DNA of 64,000 bases from the NCBI RefSeq assembly GCF_000421645.1, contig NZ_ATXK01000002.1, forward strand, positions 1 to 64,000, read 5' to 3'. A program made the translations under genes and the position numbers. Shown in pieces: positions 15,455-24,751 of the stretch. Position 1 is the first letter of the stretch; the number at the start of each line of letters is the position of its first letter. This DNA comes from Aurantimonas coralicida DSM 14790 (GTDB taxonomy: Bacteria; Pseudomonadota; Alphaproteobacteria; Rhizobiales; Rhizobiaceae). The notes under the pieces are model-generated. The model had not been told where the DNA came from. It was given only the letters and a program-made list of their open reading frames with translations, and did no database searches.

Positions 15455-17296
15455 ATGACCCAGTTTTCGATTCTCAGATCCGTTCTCTGGGCGCCGACCA
15501 TCGCGATGTCCTGGCTGTGGGGCCTCGGCTTCTTCTACGCGATCCACGTCACCCTGACCCATGGCTGGCTGGCCTTTGCCGCCTTCGCCACCGCCAACAT
15601 CACCGGACTGTTCCTGTTCGGCTGGGTCCTCGGCGCTCCGAACAGGGACCCCGCCGCCATCTTCCGGCAGGTCCAGAGCGCCTATGGCGGTATTTTCCTC
15701 CTGTGCCAGCTCGGCGCCGTGGCGCTGACCATCTTCGGCTTCGTCGCCTATGTGTGGCAGCCGCTCTTCGGCGGCGATGCGGCGATCATGGTGGGGCTGC
15801 TCGTCCTGATGGGCTGCGCCATCGGCCACGCCCTGCCGCTCGTCCGGCTGAAGCTCCTGCATGTGGCGATGCTCCTGGTCGGCATAACCGCGGCCGGCGT
15901 CGCCCTGACCGGCCTGCCGGTGAACGCCAACCTGCCCGACGTGCCGCTGGCCTCGCTCGATGCCACCTTCTACGGCCTCGTCATCCCGACCCTTGTCGGC
16001 TTCCTGCTCGGGCCCTGGATGGACGTGCAGCAATGGCAGCGGGTTCTGGAAATCCACCGTGAGGGCGGCTCGGTCCGCGTCGCCTATGGTGCGGGATCGC
16101 TCCTGTTCCTCGGGCTGTTGTGCCTCAACGCGGTTCTCGCCGGGGCCGCGGGGCTGATCACCTTCACCTCGGCCGATGGCGTCGCCCAGGCGCAGCCCGC
16201 CGTGGCGCTGGCGCTGGCCGGTAGCGGCTCGGGTCTGGCGATCCTCGCCTATCTGGTCTGGTCGGTGGTCGCGGCCTTGACCACCATCGACAGTTTCTAT
16301 GTGGCAACGCGCTGGCATCTGGGAGCGCTGACGGAGCGCAGCCTCAGCCCGCTGCTTGCCTTCGTTCCGGCCGGGCTGGTGTCGTCGCCGCTGTGGCTTC
16401 TGGCGGCCGCTGCCGGCGTCGCCGGTCTTGCCCTGTCGGCGCAGCTCTCCCAGATCGCCCTGATGCTGCCCTTCGCCACGCTGCTGGTGGGCGGCGCGGC
16501 CTGCCTCGTCGGCGAGGTGCTGGGCGCGACACGGCGTTACGATCCGGTGCTGTGCTATCTGATCGGGCTGGCCGCCATGCTGATCTTCCTGATCGGCCAT
16601 GTGGCCCCGATCCCGGCCTTCGTCGCCGGGGCGCCGCTGCTGGCGCTGATCGGCGCCTTCCCGATGCTGGGGCAATTGCTCTTCGGCGCGCCGCCGGAAG
16701 TGGCCACCGGGCTCGCGCCGATGCCGTCCGGGCCGATCCCGACGCGGGTCGAGCTCGTCCCGCGCAACGAGAACGTGCCGAGCCCGTCGACAAATACGAG
16801 CCTGTCCCACGGCTTCGACGGCCAGACCTTCGTGATGAAGCTGATGCCGACCTATGACGACACCAATTCGGTCGGCAACGTCTATTTCGCCAATTACGTG
16901 CGCTGGGTCGGCAAGGCGCGCGAGCTGTTCTTCAACATCTGCATGCCGGATTTCGACCTGAAGACGACGAGCTATTACGTGCTGACCAAGTCGTTCAACC
17001 ACGACTTCCGCCGCGAGGCGAGCGAGTTCGATCCGGTGACGGTGCGCATCAGGATCGCCCGCCACAACCGCAAGTTCGTCACGCTCGCCCATGAGATCCA
17101 CAGCGAAAGCCAGGGTCTGCTCGGACGCGGCGAGCAATCGCTGATGTTCGTCGATACCGAGCAATACCGGCCGCTGGACATTCCGCGCGACATCATCAGC
17201 GGCTTCCTGCCCTATTGGCCGAAGGAATCGCCGCATCTGGGCGAGACGCCGGATGTCGCCGGCCTGCCGACGCGGGCGGCCCAGAACAGCATCTGA
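15455..17296 (+). CDS. transporter-like membrane domain fused to hotdog thioesterase
   Basis: 613 residues in two parts. Residues 1-420 hold about 11-12 hydrophobic helices. The segment GFLLGPWMDVQQWQR after helix 6 resembles the sodium:solute symporter (SSS) family. After a Pro/Ser-rich linker (about 420-455) comes a soluble hotdog domain containing YDDTNSVGNVYFANYVRW. This matches the 4HBT class, especially enediyne-type thioesterases (CalE7/DynE7, TNxVGNVYxxNYxRW). It ends QSLMFVDTEQ. The domain would face the cytosol and could hydrolyse an acyl-CoA or acyl-ACP delivered to or from the membrane domain. AGGA lies about 10 bases before the ATG. Substrate unknown; I know of no characterised protein with this layout. 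Confidence 0.8.
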   Translation: MTQFSILRSVLWAPTIAMSWLWGLGFFYAIHVTLTHGWLAFAAFATANITGLFLFGWVLGAPNRDPAAIFRQVQSAYGGIFLLCQLGAVALTIFGFVAYVWQPLFGGDAAIMVGLLVLMGCAIGHALPLVRLKLLHVAMLLVGITAAGVALTGLPVNANLPDVPLASLDATFYGLVIPTLVGFLLGPWMDVQQWQRVLEIHREGGSVRVAYGAGSLLFLGLLCLNAVLAGAAGLITFTSADGVAQAQPAVALALAGSGSGLAILAYLVWSVVAALTTIDSFYVATRWHLGALTERSLSPLLAFVPAGLVSSPLWLLAAAAGVAGLALSAQLSQIALMLPFATLLVGGAACLVGEVLGATRRYDPVLCYLIGLAAMLIFLIGHVAPIPAFVAGAPLLALIGAFPMLGQLLFGAPPEVATGLAPMPSGPIPTRVELVPRNENVPSPSTNTSLSHGFDGQTFVMKLMPTYDDTNSVGNVYFANYVRWVGKARELFFNICMPDFDLKTTSYYVLTKSFNHDFRREASEFDPVTVRIRIARHNRKFVTLAHEIHSESQGLLGRGEQSLMFVDTEQYRPLDIPRDIISGFLPYWPKESPHLGETPDVAGLPTRAAQNSI

Positions 17297-17327
17297 ACGG
17301 CGACCGAGAGGCGCAGGCGCGCGGCGC

Positions 17328-19703
17328 TCATGCCGCGTGCGGGTTTACGAGGTTCAGCCGCGGCTTGCGGATCAGGGCCTCGGCCTCTTCGGCCGGGACC
17401 GGGCGGCTGTAGAGATAGCCCTGGAACTGGTGGCAGCCCTGTTCGGCGAGGCAGGTCTGCTGGGCGAGGGTCTCGACCCCTTCGGCCGTCACCGTCATGC
17501 CGAGGCTGGTGCCCAGTTGCACCACCGCCCGGACGATGGCGACGTCGGTCTTGGCGTCGGGCAGGTCACGGACGAAATTGCGGTCGATCTTGATCTTGGT
17601 GAAGGGCGCGCGGCGCAGATAGCTGAGGCTCGAATAGCCGGTGCCGAAATCGTCGAGCGACAGGCTGACGCCCATGCCGCGCAGGGTCCGCAGGATGTCG
17701 AGGATTTCCTGCGTGGCCTCCAGGAACACCGATTCGGTGATCTCCAGCTCCAGCCGTTCGGCGGCGAGCCCGCTCTCCTGCAGCGCGTCGCGGACGATGG
17801 CGACGACATCGCTGTGGCGGAACTGGATGGGCGACAGGTTGACGGCGACCGTCAGCTTCGACGGCCAGGCGGCGGCGATGCGGCAGGCTTCGCGGATCAC
17901 CCACTGGCCCAGCGGGATGATCGCGCCGCTCTGCTCGGCCAGCGGAATGAATTCGTCCGGCGGCACCAGCCCGCGGGTCGGGTGCTGCCAGCGAAGAAGC
18001 ACTTCGAAGCCCTCGATGGTCGCGGCCCGCGCCGAGACCAGCGGCTGGAAGTGGAGGATGAATTCGCGCCGCTCAAGGGCGCCGCGCAGCTCCCCGGTCA
18101 GGGCGCGGCATTCCTCGATCTGCTCGTCCATCTGCGCTTCGTAGAAGCGGAAGCTGCGACCGCCCTCCTGCTTCATGCGGTAGAGCGCGACGTCGGCGCG
18201 GCGCATCACCTCTTCCGAGCCGTTCTCCGGGGCGGTGGCGATGCCGATGCTGACGCCGACGGAGATCCTCAGGTCGCCGATCCGGTAGGGCGCGCTGATC
18301 CGGTCCACGAGGTGACCGGCAAGCTCGGCCGCCGCCTCGCGGTCGTGGCCGTTGGCGACGATGGCGAATTCGTCGCCGGCCAGCCGCGCGATGGTCCGGG
18401 CCGGGTCGGCGAAGCTCAGGAGGCGTCCGGCGACATTGCGCAGCAGCGCGTCGCCGATGCCGTGGCCGAAGGTGTCGTTGACGCTCTTGAACGCATCGAG
18501 GTCGAGCCGCAGCACGGCAAAGCGGACTTGGTCCGGATCGCCGTTGCGCGCCTCGGCGAGCTTTTCCTGGAAGAGCGAGCGGTTGGGCAGCTCCGTCAGG
18601 GCATCGTGGCTGGCCAGATAGGCGAGGCGGTCGTCGGTGGTCTTCTTCTGCGTCACGTCGGAGCCGACGCCGCGATAGCCCGAGAACCGGCCGGCGGTGT
18701 CGATGATCGGCTTGCCGCTCAGCGCCCACCAGCGGTCGCTGCCCGAGACATCCACCGGCAGGACGATCTTGTGGAAGGGCAGGCGCGCGCCGATCGACGA
18801 CCACAGCATGGCCGCCGCATGGGCCTCGCCGGTGCGGACCGGCGGCGGCAGCAATTCGCCGAGCGGGCGGTCCTGCAGATCCTCGATGCGGGTATTGGCG
18901 ACCTCGCCGAAGCGGGCCGAGACATGGCGCAGCCGCAGATCGCCGTCGGTCTCCCACAGCCAGTCGCTGGCATTCTCCTCGAAATCGTTGAGGAGGAGAT
19001 TGGTCAGTTCCTGCTGGCGTTCGAGCTCGACCTGCGAGGCGGCCCGCATGGTCACGAGCCGACTGAGATGCACGATCGTGGCGAAGATGAAGCCCGAATA
19101 AATGGCCAGGAGCACGGCCACGAAGATGTAGAAGGCTTCACCGGTGGTCGCCAGCGCCACGAAGCTCCCCGCCACGATCGGACCGGTGAAGCTGATCGCC
19201 GCACGCGGCACGACGGCGAGGCCGATGCCGGTGGCGATCAGGCCGGCGCAGGTCGATGCGATGAGCAGCCGCCCGTCGGCGCCGGCCTGCGCGAACAGCA
19301 CCAGCGGAATGGATCCCAGAAGCGTGCCGGCGAACAGCGCCAGCCGGGCGAACCATTCGACATAGCTGCTGTCGACCCGCTGCGGCTTGGCCGAGCTGCG
19401 CCAGCGCCAGCAGCGCTCCAGTGCGATGACCGTCGCGGGGATCGCAAGGCACTGCAGGAGCACAAGATAGCCGGCCAGCTCGGACCGCCAGAACAGGTAG
19501 GAGACGACCTGGACGACGCTGATACTGGTGATGACGGTGAAGGGTGCGAGGCGGAGGGCAAAGTCCAGCTGCTCGACGCGGACCCGCTCCTGAAGTTGCA
19601 GCTCCAGCCGGCGGGGCTTGCGATCCATGTCGATCAGATAGGAGGCCAGGGCCCTGAACAAATCGATCCATCCTACCGCCCGCAGCGGGCTGGTTTCAGG
19701 CAC
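17328..19703 (-). CDS. membrane sensor protein with PAS-like, GGDEF and EAL domains (c-di-GMP turnover)
   Basis: 791 residues. Residues 50-215 contain about five membrane segments; 235-360 a PAS-like domain (ENASDWLWETDGDLRLRHVS); 365-530 a GGDEF domain whose signature is LAGDEFAIV; 545-785 an EAL domain with EVLLRW in place of EALLRW. EAL metal and catalytic residues are kept (NLSPIQF, ELEITESVF, DDFGTGYSS, EGVET). Both activities are therefore possible; the EAL half looks fully functional. The start is a GTG at 19703 with no good ribosome site; the ATG at 19628 (MDRKPRRLEL) is a credible alternative. It is a single-gene unit convergent with the fusion gene. Confidence 0.88.
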   Translation of the reverse strand: MPETSPLRAVGWIDLFRALASYLIDMDRKPRRLELQLQERVRVEQLDFALRLAPFTVITSISVVQVVSYLFWRSELAGYLVLLQCLAIPATVIALERCWRWRSSAKPQRVDSSYVEWFARLALFAGTLLGSIPLVLFAQAGADGRLLIASTCAGLIATGIGLAVVPRAAISFTGPIVAGSFVALATTGEAFYIFVAVLLAIYSGFIFATIVHLSRLVTMRAASQVELERQQELTNLLLNDFEENASDWLWETDGDLRLRHVSARFGEVANTRIEDLQDRPLGELLPPPVRTGEAHAAAMLWSSIGARLPFHKIVLPVDVSGSDRWWALSGKPIIDTAGRFSGYRGVGSDVTQKKTTDDRLAYLASHDALTELPNRSLFQEKLAEARNGDPDQVRFAVLRLDLDAFKSVNDTFGHGIGDALLRNVAGRLLSFADPARTIARLAGDEFAIVANGHDREAAAELAGHLVDRISAPYRIGDLRISVGVSIGIATAPENGSEEVMRRADVALYRMKQEGGRSFRFYEAQMDEQIEECRALTGELRGALERREFILHFQPLVSARAATIEGFEVLLRWQHPTRGLVPPDEFIPLAEQSGAIIPLGQWVIREACRIAAAWPSKLTVAVNLSPIQFRHSDVVAIVRDALQESGLAAERLELEITESVFLEATQEILDILRTLRGMGVSLSLDDFGTGYSSLSYLRRAPFTKIKIDRNFVRDLPDAKTDVAIVRAVVQLGTSLGMTVTAEGVETLAQQTCLAEQGCHQFQGYLYSRPVPAEEAEALIRKPRLNLVNPHAA

Positions 19704-19890
19704 ACCGGCGAAGTGTTAGGGGCCGGCTCTTAATTTATGCTGAACAGCGGCCGCAACCGGAGCGAGAAAGCCTGATCCCGCATGGGGTTAAGGCGACCGG
19801 AGATTGATCTCCCGCAACGCTTTGTACGCCATGTTCGCGGCAATTCCGGGCGGCCTGACATCGGTCCACCGCAGGCGCCGAAGAGACGGA

Positions 19891-19920
19891 AAGGCCGCCC
19901 GGGATATCCCGGACGGCCTT
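19891..19920. terminator. intrinsic terminator of the OmpA lipoprotein gene
   Basis: A 30-base near-perfect palindrome (AAGGCCGCCCGGGAT / ATCCCGGACGGCCTT, one mismatch) lies 44 bases after the stop of the lipoprotein gene. On the minus strand the stem ends in CCTTTCCGTCTCTT, a moderate T-rich tail. Confidence 0.75.
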
Positions 19921-19964
19921 GCATGTTCGTCGATGATGGGTCGCGCCGGATGGGCGCGCGGCAT

Positions 19965-20627
19965 TCAGCCCGCGGTGAGCGGCGAGATCGCGATCTCGAC
20001 GCGGCGGTTCTGGGCGCGGCCGGACTCGGTGTCGTTGGAGGCGACCGGCTGGCTCTCGCCGAAGCCCTGGGTGTTCAGGCGGCGCGGATCGACGCCCTGC
20101 GACGCCAGAAGCTGGCTGACCGAGGAGGCGCGCTGCTGCGACAGGGTGAAATTGTAGCCGTCGGAGCCCTGGCTGTCGGTGTGGCCGTACACGTTGACGA
20201 TCGACTTGTCGTATTCCTTCAGGACCAGCGCGACCGAGTTCAGGGTCGGGTAGAAGGCCGGCAGGATCGACGACTGGTCGGTCGGGAAGGTGATGTTGGA
20301 CGGCATGTTCAGGATGATGCGGTCGCCGACGCGGGTGACCGAAACGCCGGTGCCGCGCAGTTGGTCGCGCAGCTTGGCTTCCTGGTTGTCCATATAGGCG
20401 CCGACGGCGCCGCCGCCGAGCGTGCCGATGCCGGCACCGATCAGTGCGGCGCGGCCGGAATCTACGCCGGCGGCGCGGCCGACCAGATAGCCGCCGAGCG
20501 CGCCGACGCCGGCGCCGATGCCGGCACCGCCCACGGTGTTGGAGAGCTTCTGCTCGCCGGTATAGGGGTCGGTCGTGCAGCCGGCGAAGGCCACGGTGAG
20601 GGCGAGAACGAAAGCGAGCTTCTTCAT
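19965..20627 (-). CDS. OmpA-family outer-membrane lipoprotein (YiaD-like)
   Basis: 220 residues. The signal peptide MKKLAFVLALTVAFAGC ends in a lipobox (FAGC), so it is a lipoprotein. Residues 30-90 are a glycine-zipper-like stretch (GGAGIGAGVGALGGYLVGRAAG, then GAGIGTLGGGAVGAY). Residues 105-215 are an OmpA C-terminal peptidoglycan-binding domain with the typical VYGHTDSQGSDGYNFTLSQQRA and AQNRRVEI. It anchors the outer membrane to the cell wall. I start at 20627 because that methionine opens the signal peptide. The gene stands alone and is followed by a strong terminator. Confidence 0.93.
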   Translation of the reverse strand: MKKLAFVLALTVAFAGCTTDPYTGEQKLSNTVGGAGIGAGVGALGGYLVGRAAGVDSGRAALIGAGIGTLGGGAVGAYMDNQEAKLRDQLRGTGVSVTRVGDRIILNMPSNITFPTDQSSILPAFYPTLNSVALVLKEYDKSIVNVYGHTDSQGSDGYNFTLSQQRASSVSQLLASQGVDPRRLNTQGFGESQPVASNDTESGRAQNRRVEIAISPLTAG

Positions 20628-20837
20628 CAGCGAAAGTCCAGATGTGTGAGGCGGGGCGAAGCCCGCACGAAATGTCCCGGTCCGATGGCCGTTAGACAGC
20701 ACAGATGTCTGGAGTGTGGCTGGAACGTTGCGGCACGGCCACAGATGCGGCGGCGTTGCCGACACGGGTGCCGGGGCCGGCCGCAGACCGGTAGAGAAGG
20801 GGGGCGAAACGGGCGCGGCACGAGGGCCGCGCGTCAG

Positions 20838-20863
20838 CGATCGCCCGGTGGACCGGGCGATCG
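20838..20863. terminator. hairpin downstream of asd
   Basis: CGATCGCCCGGT / ACCGGGCGATCG forms a 12-bp stem with a 2-base loop 13 bases after the asd stop on the minus strand. There is no T-run, so termination may need Rho. Confidence 0.45.
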
Positions 20864-20875
20864 CGGAACGGGGCC

Positions 20876-21907
20876 TCAGGCGGCGTCGCGCTGCTTCAGG
20901 AGACCGCGATTGACCAGCAATTCGGCGATCTGAACCGTGTTCAGGGCCGCACCCTTGCGCAGATTGTCGGCGACGACCCAGATGTTCAGGCCGTTGTCGA
21001 GTGTCTGGTCCTCGCGGATGCGCGAGATGTAGGTCGCGTCCTCGCCGGCCGACTCGTAGGGGGTGATGTAGCCACCGTCCTCATGCTTGTCGATGACGAG
21101 GCAACCCGGTGCCTCGCGCAGGATGTCGCGCGCCTCGTCGGCGGTGATCGGCTTCTCGAACTCGATGTTCACCGCTTCGGCATGGCCGATGAAGACCGGC
21201 ACGCGAACGGCGGTGCAGGTGACCTTGATCTTCGGGTCGAGCATCTTCTTGGTCTCGGCCATCACCTTCCACTCTTCCTTGGTGGAACCGTCTTCCATGA
21301 AGACGTCGATATGGGGGATGACGTTGAAGGCTATGCGCTTGGTGAACTTCTTGCGCTCGATCTCGTCGGCGACGAAGACCGCGCGGCTCTGCTTGAACAG
21401 CTCGTCCATGCCCTCCTTGCCGGCGCCGGACACCGACTGGTAGGTCGACACCACGATCCGCTTGATCGTCGCGACGTCGTGCAGGGGCTTCAGCGCCACG
21501 ACGAGCTGCGCCGTCGAGCAATTCGGATTGGCGATGATGTTCTTCTTGCGGAAGCCCTCGACGGCATCGGCGTTCACTTCCGGCACGACCAGCGGCACGT
21601 CCGGATCGTAGCGATAGGCCGAGGAATTATCGATGACGACGCAGCCGGTGGCGGCGATCTTCGGCGACCATTCCTTGGAGATGTCGCCGCCCGCCGACAT
21701 CAGGCAGATGTCGGTGCCGTTGAAATCATACTGGTCCAGCGCGACGATCTTCAGCGTCTTGTCGCCGAACGAGACCTCGGTTCCCTGGCTGCGGCGCGAG
21801 GCCAGCGCCACGACCTCGTCGGCGGGAAATCCGCGCTCGGCCAGGATTTCCAGCATTTCGCGCCCGACATTGCCGGTAGCGCCGACGACGGCGACCTTGT
21901 AACCCAT
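20876..21907 (-). CDS. asd: aspartate-semialdehyde dehydrogenase
   Basis: 343 residues. It reduces aspartyl-phosphate to aspartate semialdehyde in the shared path to lysine/diaminopimelate, threonine and methionine. The NADP motif GATGNVGREMLEIL is at the N-terminus, the catalytic cysteine is in NPNCSTAQLVVALKP (about residue 130), and YQSVSGAGKEGMDEL follows. The start at 21907 has GAAGGA about 10 bases upstream. It supplies the substrate used by DapA and then DapB; dapB is 33 kb away in this window. Confidence 0.95.
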   Translation of the reverse strand: MGYKVAVVGATGNVGREMLEILAERGFPADEVVALASRRSQGTEVSFGDKTLKIVALDQYDFNGTDICLMSAGGDISKEWSPKIAATGCVVIDNSSAYRYDPDVPLVVPEVNADAVEGFRKKNIIANPNCSTAQLVVALKPLHDVATIKRIVVSTYQSVSGAGKEGMDELFKQSRAVFVADEIERKKFTKRIAFNVIPHIDVFMEDGSTKEEWKVMAETKKMLDPKIKVTCTAVRVPVFIGHAEAVNIEFEKPITADEARDILREAPGCLVIDKHEDGGYITPYESAGEDATYISRIREDQTLDNGLNIWVVADNLRKGAALNTVQIAELLVNRGLLKQRDAA

Positions 21908-22156
21908 GGGATGCAATCCTTCGCTCTCCCCGCTCACTCTTCGCACGCTCGCGTCTCTGCCCCGGGGGAGACCAGCGGGGCAGGCGGCGTCACAGAGTCG
22001 ACGGTTTGACGGTGCAGCGTACGGACATGAGGCGCGATATGCGCGGATGCACGGGGCTTGTCAATTGCGCGGGCCGGGTTCGGCCCACCCGACGCGCCCC
22101 GATATCAAGCCCGCGGATCCCGCTCCGGCCCCTGCGTGGCAGGGCTTCGTCGCCGC

Positions 22157-23068
22157 TCAGGCGGCGGCCTCGCGCGGTCGCGCCGCTTCCCTGAGCTGCC
22201 GGGCGATCTCGTCCCAGGCCCGCTGCTCGCCGGGCTTGACCGTGCGGGCGGCGCCGAGGCCCTCGAGCGCCTCCAGCGTGATCGCCTGCTGCAGGGCGCC
22301 CGCATCCTGGACGAGGCAATAGAGCATGACGTGGAACTGCAACTTGCCGATGTCGGAGGTGCCGACCGTCACCTCGTAGCCCGGCCCGGCGATCTCGGCG
22401 CCAGCCTTGCCGGCCGCCAGCCGGTGGAAGCGCGTTGCCCGGTCGAGATCGTCGGCGAGCGCAGCTTCGGCGGCGGCCTCGATCCGCGCCTTGGTCTCGC
22501 GCACCGGCACCGGGCCTTCCAGCGTCAGGGTGAAGCGGTGCGGGAAGAAGTGCCGGGGCTGGGCGCCGACGCGCACCGGCCCGGTCAAAAGGATCGCGTT
22601 CGGCAGCATCACCACGCGGCCGGTACCCGAATGGCCGAGATGATGGGGCGGCAGCTCCATGATCGTCGTGGAGAACAGGCCGTGATCGATTACCTCGCCA
22701 TGGATGCCGTTGATGTCGATGCGGTCGCCGACCTTGAAGAGATGACCGCCGAAGCGCAGCACCGAACCGGCGATGCACATGATCAGCTCCTTGGTCGCTA
22801 CGACCAGCGCCACCATGACGGCGGCCAGCGAGAACAGGAGGTTCTGGATCTCGCTCAGCCAGATACCGAGCAGCGCCACGGCAACGACGGCATTGGTGAT
22901 GGCGCGGATGGTGAAGCGGCGCTGGCGGGCCTCGATCGGATCCGTGTTGCGGGTGGCGAACCATTCCCCGGCCCAGCGCAGGCCGAATGTCGCCACGAGG
23001 ATCGCGAGGCTCCACATCAGATTGTCGGCGATCGGGGTCGGGATGAAGAACGGCACGCAACTCTCCAT
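22157..23068 (-). CDS. small-conductance mechanosensitive channel (MscS family)
   Basis: 303 residues. N-terminal membrane segments (about 10-30, 55-75, 80-100) are followed by the pore-lining and beta-domain signature FKVGDRIDINGIHGEVIDHG and then VVMLPNAILLTGPV. The C-terminal alpha/beta domain runs to about residue 290. The chosen start MESCVPFFIPT at 23068 places the first helix near the N-terminus; upstream in-frame sequence looks non-coding. It releases solutes under hypo-osmotic stress. It is divergent from leuB. Confidence 0.85.
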   Translation of the reverse strand: MESCVPFFIPTPIADNLMWSLAILVATFGLRWAGEWFATRNTDPIEARQRRFTIRAITNAVVAVALLGIWLSEIQNLLFSLAAVMVALVVATKELIMCIAGSVLRFGGHLFKVGDRIDINGIHGEVIDHGLFSTTIMELPPHHLGHSGTGRVVMLPNAILLTGPVRVGAQPRHFFPHRFTLTLEGPVPVRETKARIEAAAEAALADDLDRATRFHRLAAGKAGAEIAGPGYEVTVGTSDIGKLQFHVMLYCLVQDAGALQQAITLEALEGLGAARTVKPGEQRAWDEIARQLREAARPREAAA

Positions 23069-23318
23069 GGCGTTGCCGGGCCGGACCCTTGCGGGCCGGC
23101 TGCCAGACATGCGCCGACGCTTCCTTCGTATCGCCCGCTTATGGTCCCGCGCGGTTAACGGCGCCTTGACGGAACAAGGCCATTTGGCGGCATTTGTCGG
23201 GGCGCCCCTGCCGGCTCGGCCACAATCTGAGGACCGGGCGCCGGATCGGCAGGGTGTCCAGCGGCGTCCTTTGGTGTAAAGCCGGCACGATGACTGGCAC
23301 CATGGAGGATACGCCAAG

Positions 23319-24440
23319 ATGACGACCCGCAAGCTCCTGCTTTTGCCCGGCGACGGGATCGGCCCCGAGACGACGGCACAGGTGGAGAAGCTCACCGCCC
23401 TGATGAACGAGATGGTCGGCGCCGGCTTCGAGACCGAGACCGCGCTTGTCGGCGGCTGCGCCTATGACGCGGAAGGCGCGCCGATTTCCGACGCGACCAT
23501 GGAGCTTGCCATGGCCAGCGACGCGGTGCTGTTCGGGGCCGTCGGTGGGCCGAAATGGGATGGCGTCGATTACGACAAGCGCCCCGAGGCCGGGCTTCTG
23601 CGACTGCGCAAGGACATGGAGCTCTTCGCCAATCTGCGCCCGGCGATCTGCTACCCGGCGCTGGCCGGCTCGTCCTCGCTGAAGCGCGAGGTGATCGAAG
23701 GTCTCGACATCCTGATCCTGCGCGAGCTGACCGGCGGCGTCTATTTCGGCGAGCCCAAGGAGATCATCGATCTGGGCAACGGCCAGAAGCGCGCCATCGA
23801 CACGCAGGTCTACGATACCTACGAGATCGAGCGCATCGCCCGGGCCGCCTTCGACCTCGCCCGCACCCGTCGCGGCAAGGTGACGTCGATGGAAAAGCGC
23901 AACGTCATGAAGTCGGGCCTCTACTGGAACGAGGTCGTCACGCGCATCCATCGCGACGAATATGCCGATCTGGAGCTGGAGCACATGCTGGCCGATGCCG
24001 GCGGCATGCAGCTGGTGCGCGCGCCCAAGCAGTTCGACGTTATCGTCACCGACAATCTGTTCGGCGACATGCTATCCGACATCGCGGCGATGCTGACCGG
24101 CTCGCTCGGCATGCTGCCCTCGGCCTCGCTGGGTGCGGCCGACGAGAAGACCGGCACGCGCCGGGCGCTCTACGAGCCGGTGCACGGCTCGGCGCCGGAC
24201 ATCGCCGGCAAGGGCGTCGCCAACCCTCTGGCGATGATCGCCTCCTTCGCCATGTGCCTGCGCTATTCCTTCCAGATGGTCGCCGAGGCCGATGCACTGG
24301 AGGGCGCGGTCGCCGACGTCCTGGAATCGGGCGTGCGCACCAGCGACATCATGGGCGAGGGCTGCCGCCAGGTCGGCACCGAGGAGATGGGCGACGCGGT
24401 GGCCGCGCGCTTCCGCGAGACGCTCGCCAAGGCCGCCTGA
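23319..24440 (+). CDS. leuB: 3-isopropylmalate dehydrogenase
   Basis: 373 residues, the usual length for LeuB. It oxidatively decarboxylates 3-isopropylmalate with NAD in leucine biosynthesis. Seen: [10 protein letters not shown] at the N-terminus, [10 protein letters not shown], the substrate arginines around [16 protein letters not shown], the metal-binding [11 protein letters not shown] (about 245-255), and [15 protein letters not shown] for NAD binding. GGAGG lies about 11 bases upstream of the ATG. leuD lies 1.1 kb further on the opposite strand; leuC is not in the window. Confidence 0.96.
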   Translation: MTTRKLLLLPGDGIGPETTAQVEKLTALMNEMVGAGFETETALVGGCAYDAEGAPISDATMELAMASDAVLFGAVGGPKWDGVDYDKRPEAGLLRLRKDMELFANLRPAICYPALAGSSSLKREVIEGLDILILRELTGGVYFGEPKEIIDLGNGQKRAIDTQVYDTYEIERIARAAFDLARTRRGKVTSMEKRNVMKSGLYWNEVVTRIHRDEYADLELEHMLADAGGMQLVRAPKQFDVIVTDNLFGDMLSDIAAMLTGSLGMLPSASLGAADEKTGTRRALYEPVHGSAPDIAGKGVANPLAMIASFAMCLRYSFQMVAEADALEGAVADVLESGVRTSDIMGEGCRQVGTEEMGDAVAARFRETLAKAA

Positions 24441-24544
24441 ACGGGGCCAGCAACGGCAAGAACGATCATCCTCGCGTGACTGGGACGCAACCGCTCGGGG
24501 ACATCTGCGTTGTTTGCGCAAGATAACTTCGACAGGAGCGCAGG

Positions 24545-24643
24545 ATGATCAAGAGCATTCTCAAGGCAGTCATCGTCGGCTGGGTGGCCAAGAAGTTCCT
24601 CGGCCGCGGCGAAGAGCCCCGCCGGGCACCGCGCCGGGCCTGA
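24545..24643 (+). CDS. 32-residue basic small protein
   Basis: A short frame begins MIKSILKAVIVGWVAKKFLG and ends in an Arg/Pro-rich tail. AGGAG lies 7 bases before the ATG. It is placed between leuB and a terminator-like hairpin on the same strand. The first 20 residues could form an amphipathic or membrane-touching helix with lysines on one side. No family is recognised. Support is the ribosome site and position only. Confidence 0.5.
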   Translation: MIKSILKAVIVGWVAKKFLGRGEEPRRAPRRA

Positions 24644-24683
24644 CCTGACCCCGTCGGTCGAACAGATGGGCGACGACATGAAG

Positions 24684-24711
24684 ACGGCCGGCCTCGCGAG
24701 AGGGCGGCCGT
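24684..24711. terminator. hairpin terminator between convergent genes
   Basis: ACGGCCGGCCT / AGGGCGGCCGT forms a stem (one mismatch) followed on the plus strand by TTCTCGTT. It would end transcripts from leuB and the small protein gene, and lies 41 bases past the stop of the convergent membrane protein gene. Confidence 0.6.
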
Positions 24712-24751
24712 TTCTCGTTCAGGATGTTGAAAAGCGCCGTGGCGGCGAAGC

